Below the pieces are notes generated by a model that was given only the letters and a program-made list of their open reading frames with translations, did not search any database and had not been told where the DNA came from. Shown piece after piece: positions 25,208-33,398 of a DNA stretch of 64,000 bases; the first letter of the stretch is position 1; each line of letters starts with the position of its first letter. This DNA is from Mariniflexile sp. AS56. GTDB taxonomy: Bacteria; Bacteroidota; Bacteroidia; Flavobacteriales; Flavobacteriaceae. The position numbers were made by a program, and so were the translations under genes. The stretch covers positions 248,001 to 312,000 of the forward strand of contig NZ_JAUPED010000005.1 in the NCBI RefSeq assembly GCF_030552475.1, written 5' to 3'.

Positions 25208-26080
25208 ATGATTAATAAAAAACCAACTTTTAGGAAGCTCTCCCCAAGTTTCGGAAGTTCTATATTAGTTAAGCAACATGTAGAAACAATTGATAAAGAC
25301 GGCGCTTACTGGCATTTCCATCCAGAATTAGAGCTCATTTATATAAACAAAGGGCAGGGTAAAACACATATAGGAAACCATTTATCCTATTTTAATAACA
25401 GTCAATTAATACTTATTGGGTCTAATTTACCGCATAATGGCTTTACCGATAGGTTAACGGCCAACGGTACCGAGACAGCAGTACAATTTAAATCTAATTT
25501 CTTAGGTGACGATTTTTTGAGTATCCCAGAAATGGCGAATATTGTGTCGTTATTTGATAGAGCCAGACAAGGCATTCGATTTAAAGTAGAAACTAAAAAA
25601 GTAATAGGGCCTAAAATTGATAAACTTCTGGAACATCAAGGCTTAAAGCGTGTTTTGAAGTTTCTAGATATTCTAAATTACTTAGCAACTACCGAAGATT
25701 ACACTCTGTTAAATGCCGATGGGTTTGCTTTTGAAGCAGAACCACAAGACAGTTCTAAAATTGACGTGATTTTTAAATACGTGAATAAGAACTTTCAAAA
25801 CCATATTACTTTAGATGAAATTGCAGATGAGGTGAGTATGACGGTACCAGCATTTTGTAGGTATTTTAAAAAAGCAACCGGAAAAACATTTACACAATTA
25901 GTGAATGAATATAGGGTGGTACACGCTACTAAATTGCTCAATGAAAGCCAAATGAGTATTGCTGATATTTGTTTTGAGTGCGGTTTTAATAATTTCTCGC
26001 ATTTCAATAAGCAGTTTAATGAAATTACAGGTAAAAGTGCCTCAAATTATAGAAAGGAAATTAAGTTAATTATTCAATAA
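25208..26080 (+). CDS. AraC-family regulator with N-terminal cupin domain
   Basis: The 290-residue protein has an N-terminal cupin-type sensor (about residues 20-85, with YWHFHPELELIYINKG and the metal- or sugar-binding-like histidines HFHPE) and a C-terminal AraC domain (about 188-288, with ITLDEIADEVSMTVPAFCRYF and a second helix-turn-helix ending CGFNNFSHFNKQF). Such cupin-AraC proteins usually respond to sugars. The start context has its own -7 box. It sits beside the three-copy secreted family and shares an inverted motif with all three promoters, so it is a candidate activator of that family. The stop at 26080 abuts the convergent HD gene at 26081. Confidence 0.92.
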   Translation: MINKKPTFRKLSPSFGSSILVKQHVETIDKDGAYWHFHPELELIYINKGQGKTHIGNHLSYFNNSQLILIGSNLPHNGFTDRLTANGTETAVQFKSNFLGDDFLSIPEMANIVSLFDRARQGIRFKVETKKVIGPKIDKLLEHQGLKRVLKFLDILNYLATTEDYTLLNADGFAFEAEPQDSSKIDVIFKYVNKNFQNHITLDEIADEVSMTVPAFCRYFKKATGKTFTQLVNEYRVVHATKLLNESQMSIADICFECGFNNFSHFNKQFNEITGKSASNYRKEIKLIIQ

Positions 26081-26734
26081 TTAACTTAAGCCTTCCCATT
26101 CTGTATAAAACTGGTCAAGATATAAGGTCATAAAATCATGTCTTTTCGTGGCTATATCTTTACCTGTTTTTGTGTTCATTTTATCTTTTAGAAGTAGCAA
26201 TTTTTCATAGAAATGATTGATTGTTGGGGCGTTTGATGCTTTATATTCTGCCTTCGTCATCTGTAAATTAGGCTTAATGTCTGGATTGTAAATTTCTCTA
26301 TTTTTAAAACCGCCGTAATTAAAACAACGTGCAATACCAATAGCGCCAATAGCATCCAATCTATCGGCATCTTGTATAACATCCAGTTCAGCCGATTTAA
26401 ATTTCTGGGCCTCGTGACCGCCTTTAAATGAGATGTTTTCAATAATTTTTACAACATGTTCAATCACTGTCGAGTCTACATTCAGGTTGAACAAAAATTG
26501 ACGTGCTTTGTTAGGGCCAACCGTTTCGTCGCCGTCGTGAAATTTACTGTCGGCAATATCATGAAGCAAGGCACCAAGTGAAACTATAAATAGGTCTACC
26601 TTTTCTTTTTTAGCTATGAGTAGTGCGTTTTTATACACCCTTTCTATGTGAAACCAATCGTGCCCACCTTCAGCGTCAATAAGGGTGTCTTTTACAAAAT
26701 CGATGGTTTTATTTATTATTTGTTCTGAAGTCAT
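26081..26734 (-). CDS. HD-domain phosphohydrolase
   Basis: This 217-residue cytoplasmic protein belongs to the HD superfamily of metal-dependent phosphohydrolases. The expected metal ligands are seen: GGHDWFHIERV with H25 and H29, LLHDIADSKFHDG with the HD pair H58/D59, and IQDADRLDAIG with a later Asp near 128. YedJ/YpgQ-type proteins of this size are thought to act on nucleotides. The substrate here is not known. It is convergent with the AraC gene with no bases between the stop codons. Confidence 0.88.
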   Translation of the reverse strand: MTSEQIINKTIDFVKDTLIDAEGGHDWFHIERVYKNALLIAKKEKVDLFIVSLGALLHDIADSKFHDGDETVGPNKARQFLFNLNVDSTVIEHVVKIIENISFKGGHEAQKFKSAELDVIQDADRLDAIGAIGIARCFNYGGFKNREIYNPDIKPNLQMTKAEYKASNAPTINHFYEKLLLLKDKMNTKTGKDIATKRHDFMTLYLDQFYTEWEGLS

Positions 26735-26749
26735 AAGGGTATAAAAATA

Positions 26750-26779
26750 AAAATTCCTTTCGGTTTAGAAAGGAATTTT
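26750..26779 (-). terminator. Terminator of the acyl-ACP desaturase gene
   Basis: Arms AAAATTCCTTTC (26750-26761) and GAAAGGAATTTT (26768-26779) pair fully around a 6-nt loop 25 nt after the desaturase stop. AT-rich sequence follows. It would also insulate the HD gene. Confidence 0.8.
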
Positions 26780-26803
26780 ATAAAGATATATAAGGTTGTT
26801 CTA

Positions 26804-27793
26804 TTACTTAATAATAGCAGGTTCTACCCATTTAAATTGAAATGAGTTTTCCGGAATTTTAATACGTTCAGATAAACGATACATTCTTGATGGAAGCTTC
26901 ATTAAATAATCTCTAGCTTTTTCAGCTTCATCATTAAGTCCAGTTACTTTATCAATTTCCCAACGTTTGATTAATTTATCTAAAATGTCTACATAATCCG
27001 TAGATGTGTAAACACCAATACGTTGTGCCGTATTAGAAAACTCTTCAAAAGCAGAGCTAATTTGGTTTCCAGATTCTCTTAAAAAATGCGCAGGCATGGT
27101 TATTTTAAGTTTCATCATATCATGAAACGCCATCATCATTTGGCTAGGATCTACTTTAAAGATACGTTCAACAAACTCAGAATAAGCATGGTGGTGTCTC
27201 ATTTCATCTCCAGAAATAATTTGACACATTTTAGCCAATTGCTTATTACCACTTTTCTTAGCGATTTTAGCAACACGGTTATGTGAAATATAAGTCGCTA
27301 ATTCTTGAAAACTAGTGTATACAAAGTTTTTATAGGGATCTCTATCAGTTCCAATATCAAAACCATCTGCAATTAAATACTGTGTGGTTCTTTCAATTTC
27401 TTTCATGTTAACACGTCCAGAAAGGTATAAGTACTTGTTAAGTACATCACCATGGCGGTTTTCTTCGCCGGTCCAGTGGCGTACCCATTTAGACCAGCCG
27501 TTGCGCTCTACTTGCCCAACACCTTCAACATCCATTAACCACGATTCGTAGGTTGGTAAGGCTTCTTCGGTAATCATATCACCTACTAAAACTACCCAAA
27601 AATCATAAGGTAATTCTTTTGAAAGTTCTCTTATTTCACGTACTTCTTCAAAAAAAGTATCACTTTCAGAATTTGGTAAAAAATCTGAAGGTTGCCAAAT
27701 GGTATCAACAGGTATTAAATACTTTTGTATTAAAGCTTCAACGTCCTTTTCCAAAAATTGCATTACTTCTAGTCTTACATTCTTTAACGACAT
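26804..27793 (-). CDS. Acyl-ACP desaturase (ferritin-like di-iron)
   Basis: This 329-residue soluble di-iron enzyme introduces a cis double bond into acyl-ACP, so it helps set membrane fluidity. The two ligand motifs are clear: EENRHG (E110, E111, H114) and DEMRHH (E197, H200). Length and the N-terminal region (KNVRLEVMQFLEKDVEALI) fit the plant-like stearoyl-ACP desaturase family found in Flavobacteriia. The gene starts 11 nt after plsC, so the two probably form a lipid operon. Electrons would come from ferredoxin, which is not encoded nearby. Confidence 0.94.
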   Translation of the reverse strand: MSLKNVRLEVMQFLEKDVEALIQKYLIPVDTIWQPSDFLPNSESDTFFEEVREIRELSKELPYDFWVVLVGDMITEEALPTYESWLMDVEGVGQVERNGWSKWVRHWTGEENRHGDVLNKYLYLSGRVNMKEIERTTQYLIADGFDIGTDRDPYKNFVYTSFQELATYISHNRVAKIAKKSGNKQLAKMCQIISGDEMRHHHAYSEFVERIFKVDPSQMMMAFHDMMKLKITMPAHFLRESGNQISSAFEEFSNTAQRIGVYTSTDYVDILDKLIKRWEIDKVTGLNDEAEKARDYLMKLPSRMYRLSERIKIPENSFQFKWVEPAIIK

Positions 27794-27804
27794 CTTAATA
27801 ATTT

Positions 27805-28542
27805 TTAATTATTTATATTATTTATAATAGTAGATTCAATACTATTAAGTAGTTTTTCTTTGTTTACAAAGGTACTAACTTTTAAAGGCTTATGCACAGT
27901 AAATGTTATATGTGTACCTAAACCCATGGGGAATTTGCCATATTTTAACATTTTCCAAGAATTGTTAATGGTTATGGGTACAACAAGTGCCGATGGTATT
28001 TTTTTTAACAGTATTTCTAATCCTTTGGTTTGAAATGGTTTAGGTGTTCCGTCTTTACTTCTTGTGCCTTCTGGGAAAATTACAGCAGAGCGTTTGTTGG
28101 CTTCAATATATTCGCCAAATTTCATAAGGGCAGGAAGTGATTGTCTAGGGTTTTTCCTGTCAATTAATGCAGCGCCACCATGTCTTAAATTATAAGAAAC
28201 GCTAGGAATGCCTTTTCCCAACTCTATTTTACTAATAAATTTAGGGTGGTGTTTGCGCATATACCAAGTAATTGGGTAGATGTCATGCAAACTTTGGTGA
28301 TTGGCAACAATTATTAAGGGTTGGTCACCGTCTATATGGTGTGGATTGTTGAAGGTGAAACGCGTACCTAATAAATGAGCGCATCGCATCAAGGTAAGTT
28401 GTAACAAATCAACACTGTTTTTATGTGCCTTGTATCCAAAAACAGTAAAGCAAAACCATTGAATGGGATGAAAAATAACCAGTGCTAAGAAAAAACACAG
28501 GGAGTAAATAATACTTATGGGGTATGATATTAATTTTTCCAT
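27805..28542 (-). CDS. plsC: 1-acyl-sn-glycerol-3-phosphate acyltransferase (PlsC type)
   Basis: This 245-residue membrane-bound enzyme transfers an acyl group to lysophosphatidic acid in phospholipid synthesis. The PlsC motifs are present: NHQSLHD (H82 to D87, the NHx4D catalytic pair) and FPEGTRS (156-162). A membrane segment spans about residues 8-32. It is 11 nt before the desaturase gene and 26 nt after a small lipoprotein gene, so it probably belongs to a transcript of two or three genes. Other acyltransferases share the fold, so the exact acceptor is inferred. Confidence 0.9.
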   Translation of the reverse strand: MEKLISYPISIIYSLCFFLALVIFHPIQWFCFTVFGYKAHKNSVDLLQLTLMRCAHLLGTRFTFNNPHHIDGDQPLIIVANHQSLHDIYPITWYMRKHHPKFISKIELGKGIPSVSYNLRHGGAALIDRKNPRQSLPALMKFGEYIEANKRSAVIFPEGTRSKDGTPKPFQTKGLEILLKKIPSALVVPITINNSWKMLKYGKFPMGLGTHITFTVHKPLKVSTFVNKEKLLNSIESTIINNINN

Positions 28543-28568
28543 GCCTCAAAAATAAACAAAAAGAGGTT

Positions 28569-28958
28569 TTAATAAACAGCCAGACAGATGTTATTTTCAC
28601 ATTTTAAACTGGTTGGAGGTGTGGCGAAGGCACAGTCGGAAATAATTCCCCATTTTTTATTAAAATCGGCTTCGTTTTTATTGTAAATAGCTACCATGTT
28701 TTCTAGTTTTTCAAAATTTATGGAGCTTGAATACACTAAATAACCCCAAGGGCCACCGCAAGGTTTGCTGCCTAATGCCATGTATTTACATGTAAATGTG
28801 TCGTTACAGATTGAAGTTGATGCTAAATCTTCAATCGCTTTTTTAGACATGTTTAAATCTTGTTGTTCTGTTTCTTGGGTGGAAACAGCATCTTCATCAC
28901 ATTGAAACGCCATTAATACTAAGCAGGCAGTCACCAAAATAAGCAGTTTCTTTTTCAT
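28569..28958 (-). CDS. Small lipoprotein of unknown function
   Basis: The 129-residue protein has a lipoprotein signal (MKKKLLILVTACLVLMAFQC, lipobox AFQC at about residue 20), an acidic linker, and a soluble part with five more Cys (STSICNDTFTCKYMALGSKPCGGP, and later DCA and KCENNICLA), probably paired in disulfides. I do not know the family. It lies in the same orientation as plsC, 26 nt upstream, and behind the bacilliredoxin terminator. Its Cys content fits an extracytoplasmic site. Confidence 0.75.
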   Translation of the reverse strand: MKKKLLILVTACLVLMAFQCDEDAVSTQETEQQDLNMSKKAIEDLASTSICNDTFTCKYMALGSKPCGGPWGYLVYSSSINFEKLENMVAIYNKNEADFNKKWGIISDCAFATPPTSLKCENNICLAVY

Positions 28959-29012
28959 AGTTTCATTTTTGTATTAGATGCTTGCTTGCGTAAATGGTTG
29001 CGTTATAAAACA

Positions 29013-29040
29013 AAAACCCACGACCATGGTCGTGGGTTTT
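29013..29040 (-). terminator. Terminator of the bacilliredoxin gene
   Basis: A perfect palindrome of 28 nt, with AAAACCCACGACCA facing its complement from 29027, ends in a T-run on the minus strand about 40 nt after the stop at 29081. Confidence 0.85.
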
Positions 29041-29080
29041 AAAAGTATACGTTCGTTATTTAATAACCGACGTTAATTTT

Positions 29081-29491
29081 TTAACAATGCTCGTTGTAAG
29101 CATCTGTTAGGTTTTCAGCAATTAATTCTGCTGGTCTTCCTTCAATGTGGTGACGCTCTAACATGTGCACCAATTCGCCATTTTTGAATAATGCCATACA
29201 AGGTGAACTTGGAGGAAATGGTACCATATGGCCACGAGCTGCATCAACAGCTTCTTTATCAACACCTGCAAAAACTGTCACAATATGGTCAGGACGTTTT
29301 GCGTTTTGTAAACTTGTTCTAGCGCCTGGGCGAGCATTGGCAGCTGCACAACCACAAACCGAATTAACTACAACTAAGGTAGTTCCTTCTTTAGCTAAAG
29401 CAGCATCAACAGCCTCGGCGGTATGTAATTCTTCAAAACCAACTTTGGTTAAATCTTCGCGCATTGGTTTTACTAATTCTGCTGGATACAT
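29081..29491 (-). CDS. BrxA/BrxB-family bacilliredoxin (YphP-like)
   Basis: This 136-residue thioredoxin-fold protein has the bacilliredoxin CGC motif in NSVCGCAAANARPGA (C46 and C48). The family removes bacillithiol from S-bacillithiolated proteins, and many Bacteroidota have bacillithiol. The ends (MYPAELVKPMREDLT and PAELIAENL) are conserved too. It has its own promoter box (29527-29534) and a strong terminator, so it is monocistronic. Whether BrxA or BrxB cannot be told. Confidence 0.9.
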   Translation of the reverse strand: MYPAELVKPMREDLTKVGFEELHTAEAVDAALAKEGTTLVVVNSVCGCAAANARPGARTSLQNAKRPDHIVTVFAGVDKEAVDAARGHMVPFPPSSPCMALFKNGELVHMLERHHIEGRPAELIAENLTDAYNEHC

Positions 29492-29526
29492 ATTTTTTAA
29501 ATTTTAATATTAGTATATATAATGTA

Positions 29527-29534
29527 CAAAGTTA
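29527..29534 (-). promoter_or_regulatory. Putative -7 box of the bacilliredoxin gene
   Basis: TAACTTTG on the minus strand matches TAnnTTTG, 36 nt before the ATG at 29491. Confidence 0.5.
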
Positions 29535-29812
29535 ATCAAAAATCGTGCAATAATAGCTTTGGCATTGTCTTATAACACTTATGGTGTCATAAGGTCAGGC
29601 TATAGGCATTGTCTTTTTTGATTTTAAAAGTAAAAAAGGGCTGTCGTTGGTATTTAGATGATAGGCTTAAGTTGTGCCCTTTTAATGAATTTGTTAAATT
29701 TTGCACCTAAATAATTAACAAAATATGCTGTAACAATATGTCGATAAACAGCACAAACAGTAAAAGCGACCATATAAAAACATTTCTTCTTTTAAACGAA
29801 TGAATTTATATG
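29535..29812. other. Intergenic region between divergent bacilliredoxin and TerB/DnaJ genes
   Basis: About 280 nt hold no gene that I can support. An 11-nt string GGCATTGTCTT occurs twice (near 29558 and 29607). An imperfect inverted repeat with TTGTTAA and ATTAACAA arms lies near 29691-29722 and may be a regulator site or a weak hairpin. Confidence 0.35.
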
Positions 29813-29820
29813 TACGTTTG
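29813..29820 (+). promoter_or_regulatory. Putative -7 box of the TerB/DnaJ gene
   Basis: TACGTTTG matches TAnnTTTG, 28 nt before the ATG at 29848. It falls inside the longer open frame that begins at 29800, which argues for the downstream start. Confidence 0.5.
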
Positions 29821-29847
29821 AAACGTATTTTTAAAGTAAAAAAGAAC

Positions 29848-30582
29848 ATGAATTTTTCAAAGTGGATTGGAGCAGCCTTGGGCTGGTCGTTTGGTGGGCC
29901 TATAGGAGCTATTTTAGGCATGGCATTAGGTAGTGTTGTAGATGGAATGTCCAATGGTAGCGCAGTTAATACAGAGAACCCGCAACAACGCACACAAACG
30001 CAACCGGGCGATTTTGAAGTGAGTTTGCTTATTTTGGCTTCTATTGTTATAAAAGCGGATGGTAAACAAGACCAGCGCGAGTTAGATTTTGTACGTCTAC
30101 AGTTTGTGAGTATGTATGGAAAAGAGCGTGCGAATCACGCCTTTAAGTTATTTAAAGAAATAAATAAACAGGAAAATATTTCAACCAGACAGGTGTGTTT
30201 GCAAATAAGACAAATGATGCAGCATGCATCTCGTTTACAGCTTATTCATTTTTTATTTGGTATTGCCAAGGCCGATGGTGTTGTAACGGATGATGAGGTT
30301 GCCCAAATTCAAACCATTGCGGGGTATTTAGGGATAAGCCATAATGATTATGAAAGCATCAAAGCTATGTTTTATAAAAGCACAGATAGTGCTTATAAAA
30401 TATTAGAGATTGAAAAAACAGCCACAAACGACGAGGTTAAAAAAGCGTACCGAACCATGGCTAAAAAGTACCACCCAGATAAGGTGATTCATTTAGGGGA
30501 AGAGCACCAAAAAGGGGCAGAAGAGAAATTTAAACAAGTACAAGATGCTTATGAGCAATTGCAAAAGGAGCGTGTATTTTAA
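29848..30582 (+). CDS. DjlA-like co-chaperone: glycine-rich N-terminus, TerB domain, DnaJ domain
   Basis: The start was set at 29848 because family members begin with KWIGAALGW and a promoter box lies between the two possible ATGs. The product is 244 residues. The N-terminal GWSFGGPIGAILGMALGS is a hydrophobic, glycine-rich segment that may touch the membrane. Residues of about 60-165 are a TerB-like domain (VIKADGKQDQREL). The C-terminal 65 residues are a J domain with the HPD motif in KYHPDKV (about 209-211), which stimulates DnaK. The domain order equals that of E. coli DjlA without its clear membrane helix. Confidence 0.87.
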   Translation: MNFSKWIGAALGWSFGGPIGAILGMALGSVVDGMSNGSAVNTENPQQRTQTQPGDFEVSLLILASIVIKADGKQDQRELDFVRLQFVSMYGKERANHAFKLFKEINKQENISTRQVCLQIRQMMQHASRLQLIHFLFGIAKADGVVTDDEVAQIQTIAGYLGISHNDYESIKAMFYKSTDSAYKILEIEKTATNDEVKKAYRTMAKKYHPDKVIHLGEEHQKGAEEKFKQVQDAYEQLQKERVF

Positions 30583-30597
30583 GTTTTTATTTCAGAA

Positions 30598-30756
30598 TTA
30601 AAGAAATTTACTGGTAAAAACTACCGCTATAATTAGGATTAGTAAAACTACTAAAACAATTATTGCGGTAGTTTTTGTTATACCATCTTTTTGAAATATG
30701 TAATTCCTTTTTTTATCTTCTTTATCTTTTACTAATTCAAAATTGTCTTTTTCCAT
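30598..30756 (-). CDS. Small single-pass membrane protein (52 aa)
   Basis: This frame encodes an acidic and basic N-terminal part (MEKDNFELVKDKEDKKR) followed by one strong hydrophobic segment (TAIIVLVVLLILIIAVVF, residues 30-47) and a short tail. The layout, the good start context and the convergent place between two real genes make it a likely gene. It is too short to assign to a family. Function is unknown. Confidence 0.6.
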   Translation of the reverse strand: MEKDNFELVKDKEDKKRNYIFQKDGITKTTAIIVLVVLLILIIAVVFTSKFL

Positions 30757-30881
30757 AATTGGGTATTTAATTTCAAAGATACTTTTATGAATAGTTTTCT
30801 ATTGCTTTATATAAATTGAATATTAACTCAAATGAAAATATTAAATTTTTGGTTATATTTAAGAAGTATAAATAAATTAGC

Positions 30882-31334
30882 ATGATAAACATTTTCGACA
30901 TAAACGAAACCAATGCGGTTATTCTAAGAATTAATAATTTGAAGCCAGATTCGCAGGCATTATGGGGCAAAATGAGCGTTGATAAAATGTTAGCGCACTG
31001 TAATGTGGCTTACGAAATGGCTTTTGAAGATGTACACGTGAAACCAACTGGTTTGAAAAAAACCTTGTTAAAATTGTTTGTAAAGCCAGTAGTGGTTGGT
31101 AAAAAACCTTATAAACGTAATAGTAGAACGGCGCCAGAGTTTTTAATTGCCGATTCTAAAAATTTTGAATTGGAAAAGGTAAGACTCATCAACTATATTT
31201 TGAAAACAATAAGTTTGGGTGAAGATTATTTTCATAATCGTGAATCGCATTCTTTTGGTAAACTCACCAAAACGGAATGGAATAACATGTTTTATAAACA
31301 TTTAGATCATCATTTATCTCAATTTGGTGTATAA
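30882..31334 (+). CDS. DUF1569-family protein (DinB-like fold)
   Basis: This 150-residue protein has the DUF1569 pattern: LWGKMSVDKMLAHCNVAYEMAF near residues 27-48 and, near the end, HSFGKLTKTEWNNMFYKHLDHHLSQFG. The conserved histidines (H39, and the HLDHH group) may bind a metal as in DinB/YfiT proteins. No reaction is known for the family. It is monocistronic, with a hairpin terminator right after the stop. Confidence 0.85.
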   Translation: MINIFDINETNAVILRINNLKPDSQALWGKMSVDKMLAHCNVAYEMAFEDVHVKPTGLKKTLLKLFVKPVVVGKKPYKRNSRTAPEFLIADSKNFELEKVRLINYILKTISLGEDYFHNRESHSFGKLTKTEWNNMFYKHLDHHLSQFGV

Positions 31335-31337
31335 AAA

Positions 31338-31368
31338 AAACCAACCAATATAATAGTGGCTGGTTTTT
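31338..31368. terminator. Terminator after the DUF1569 gene, possibly bidirectional
   Basis: AAACCAACCA and TGGCTGGTTT pair with one mismatch and are flanked by an A-run and a T-run. It separates the convergent genes ending at 31334 and 31391. Confidence 0.7.
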
Positions 31369-31390
31369 AAATGATGGGTAAGTGAATAAA

Positions 31391-31630
31391 TTACTTACTT
31401 ATATATACTTTGTCATTACTATCTTTAGAAAAAACGTAAACAAGCTTATTGTTGGCGTTCATGTAAACAGATTTTAATTCCCAACCTTCACTTTTTGAAG
31501 CATCTAACAAACATTTACGGATGTCTGGATTGTAAAGGTTTAAATCTGAATTGATAATAGTGTCAGCATTTACATTTACAGTTAACAAAAGCATGATAGC
31601 CGCTGTTAACAATTGTAATTTTTTCTTCAT
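31391..31630 (-). CDS. Small secreted protein (79 aa)
   Basis: The 79-residue protein has a signal peptide (MKKKLQLLTAAIMLLLTVNVNA, cut after NA) and a mature part of about 57 residues containing LYNPDIRKCLLDASKSEGW and KLVYVFSKDSNDKVYISK. There is one Cys in the mature part. I do not know the family. It is monocistronic, ends next to a hairpin, and its upstream gap holds no promoter that I can name. Confidence 0.7.
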   Translation of the reverse strand: MKKKLQLLTAAIMLLLTVNVNADTIINSDLNLYNPDIRKCLLDASKSEGWELKSVYMNANNKLVYVFSKDSNDKVYISK

Positions 31631-31934
31631 TTGAAGTTTGTTTTAAGAGATTATTTAATTTAATCAGCAAGAGTAAAACATAAAGGGTTAAAACTTGAAA
31701 AAAATAGACGATTGGCTGCTATTTATCGATATGATCATCATAACAAAGAAAAAGATTCGAGAATCTTTGCTTTTAACTAGTTGTAAGTAGGTGTGTAACA
31801 AAACAGTAATCTCACTTTTTGAGCACAATCAAAGGGCTTTTTTTAGTGTAAAAAGGTTTTTAATTGAATTAAAATATTTTATAAAATAAATAGCATCTCT
31901 TTAATTACATTTGCCGCCAAAATAGAAATGTAAA
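31631..31934. other. Intergenic region with the promoter of the DUF4403 gene
   Basis: Two divergent genes share 304 nt. TACATTTG at 31906-31913 matches TAnnTTTG and would serve the plus-strand gene at 31935. A small inverted repeat AAAGATTC/GAATCTTT at 31751-31768 has too small a loop to be a strong terminator. I see no gene. Confidence 0.45.
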
Positions 31935-33344
31935 ATGGTTAAATGTGTGTCCCGTATTTTCGTATTTATCGGTCTCATTATTAATGTGTCATGTGCTTCA
32001 AAACAGCAACTCATGACGCTTAAACCAGAGCCAGAAACAACAAAACCTTTGGTGTTAGAGCACGTGCCTTCGTTTATAAATGTTCCTGTTAATGTGAAAT
32101 TAAAAGATATTGAAAACCAAATCAATACGCTTTTAAAAGGCTTGATTTATGAAGATAAAACCATCGAGGACGACAATATCGAAATAAAAGTCTGGAAACA
32201 AGCACCCATTACTATTTTAAACGATCGAGGGTCGGCCAGCGAACGCATCAAAACAATTCTTCCTTTAAAAGCAATTATAAAGTACAGAATAGGTACCCAA
32301 ACTATGGGTGTTAATCTGTATAAAACCAGCGAATTCAACTTAAATGGTGTGGTGACATTAACCAGTGATATAGGCTTGTCTAACTGGAAACTAAAATCTA
32401 AAACACATATAACCAATTTGGAATGGAAGGAAAGTCCGTCTATGGTTGTTTATGGTAAAAATTTACCGGTCACTTATTTGGTGAACCCTGCCATAAAAAT
32501 GTTTAGAGCAGATATTGAAAAAAGTATTGACGATGCTATTGAGGCTTCTATGGATTTTAAGCCCAATGTGCTTGAAGCTATTGAAAAATTAACGGTGCCT
32601 TTTAAGATGAACGACGATTATGAAAGCTGGCTTAGAATTGTGCCTATTGAAGTTTATAGTACGGATGCTCAATTAAAAAACGACAAAGTATTACTTCAAA
32701 TGGGGATGAAATGCCATATGGAAACTGTTATTGGAGACCAACCCGTATCAAAGTTTGATGCTAAAAGTATTGTTTTAAAACCGGTTGCTAAAATGCCAAA
32801 TCACGTGACTTCAAACATTATTGCTGTTTCTACTTACCAAGATGCCTCAAAAATTATAACTAAAAATTTCTCTGGTGAAGAGTTTGGTTCGGGCACCAAA
32901 AAGGTAACAGTGAAAAAAGTAGACATTTGGCATAAAGAGGGCAAAATGGTAATTGCCTTGGATGTGAATGGTTCTGTTAACGGGACGATCTATTTGCAGG
33001 GTATGCCGTTATATGATGGCTTAAAAAAAGAAATTTACTTTAATGATTTAGATTATGTTCTAGATACCAAAAGTAAATTATTGCGTACCGCAAATTGGTT
33101 GGCAAAGGGGTTGATTCTAAAGAAAATTCAAGAAAATTGTCGCTATTCCATTCAGTCTAATTTAGATGAAGGCAAGAAAACCATGTTAAGCTATCTTAGT
33201 AATTATGCACCAATTCCAGGAGTGTTTGTAAATGGCACCATGGAAGATATCGATTTTCAAAAGATAGAATTAACCAATAACGCTATTTTGGCCTTTTTAA
33301 AAGTAAAAGGAAACATAAGCGTAACGGTTGATGGATTGAAATAA
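31935..33344 (+). CDS. DUF4403-family lipoprotein
   Basis: The 469-residue protein has a lipoprotein signal (MVKCVSRIFVFIGLIINVSC, lipobox VSC near residue 20). The mature part looks like DUF4403: SFINVPVNVKLKDIENQINTLL near 48, KMFRADIEKSIDDAIE near 192, and the C-terminal YLSNYAPIPGVFVNGTMED. Folds of this type are elongated and are thought to bind lipid in the envelope, without a proven role. It has its own promoter box 22 nt upstream and is followed by a strong terminator. Confidence 0.85.
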   Translation: MVKCVSRIFVFIGLIINVSCASKQQLMTLKPEPETTKPLVLEHVPSFINVPVNVKLKDIENQINTLLKGLIYEDKTIEDDNIEIKVWKQAPITILNDRGSASERIKTILPLKAIIKYRIGTQTMGVNLYKTSEFNLNGVVTLTSDIGLSNWKLKSKTHITNLEWKESPSMVVYGKNLPVTYLVNPAIKMFRADIEKSIDDAIEASMDFKPNVLEAIEKLTVPFKMNDDYESWLRIVPIEVYSTDAQLKNDKVLLQMGMKCHMETVIGDQPVSKFDAKSIVLKPVAKMPNHVTSNIIAVSTYQDASKIITKNFSGEEFGSGTKKVTVKKVDIWHKEGKMVIALDVNGSVNGTIYLQGMPLYDGLKKEIYFNDLDYVLDTKSKLLRTANWLAKGLILKKIQENCRYSIQSNLDEGKKTMLSYLSNYAPIPGVFVNGTMEDIDFQKIELTNNAILAFLKVKGNISVTVDGLK

Positions 33345-33346
33345 AA

Positions 33347-33376
33347 AAATAACGCCCGTTAAAACGGGCGTTATTT
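33347..33376. terminator. Terminator between convergent DUF4403 and porin genes
   Basis: Arms AAATAACGCCCGT and ACGGGCGTTATTT pair fully around a short AT loop and have A/T runs on both sides. It is likely to act in both directions. Confidence 0.85.
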
Positions 33377-33398
33377 AAAATAGGATGTGTTGCTATTA

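Noticed and set aside
29558-29617. Repeated GGCATTGTCTT near the bacilliredoxin promoter
   Set aside because: Only two 11-nt copies in AT-rich sequence. Chance cannot be excluded and no regulator is linked.
31751-31768. Inverted repeat AAAGATTC/GAATCTTT as terminator
   Set aside because: The arms leave only a two-base loop, no gene ends nearby, and the T-run is weak.
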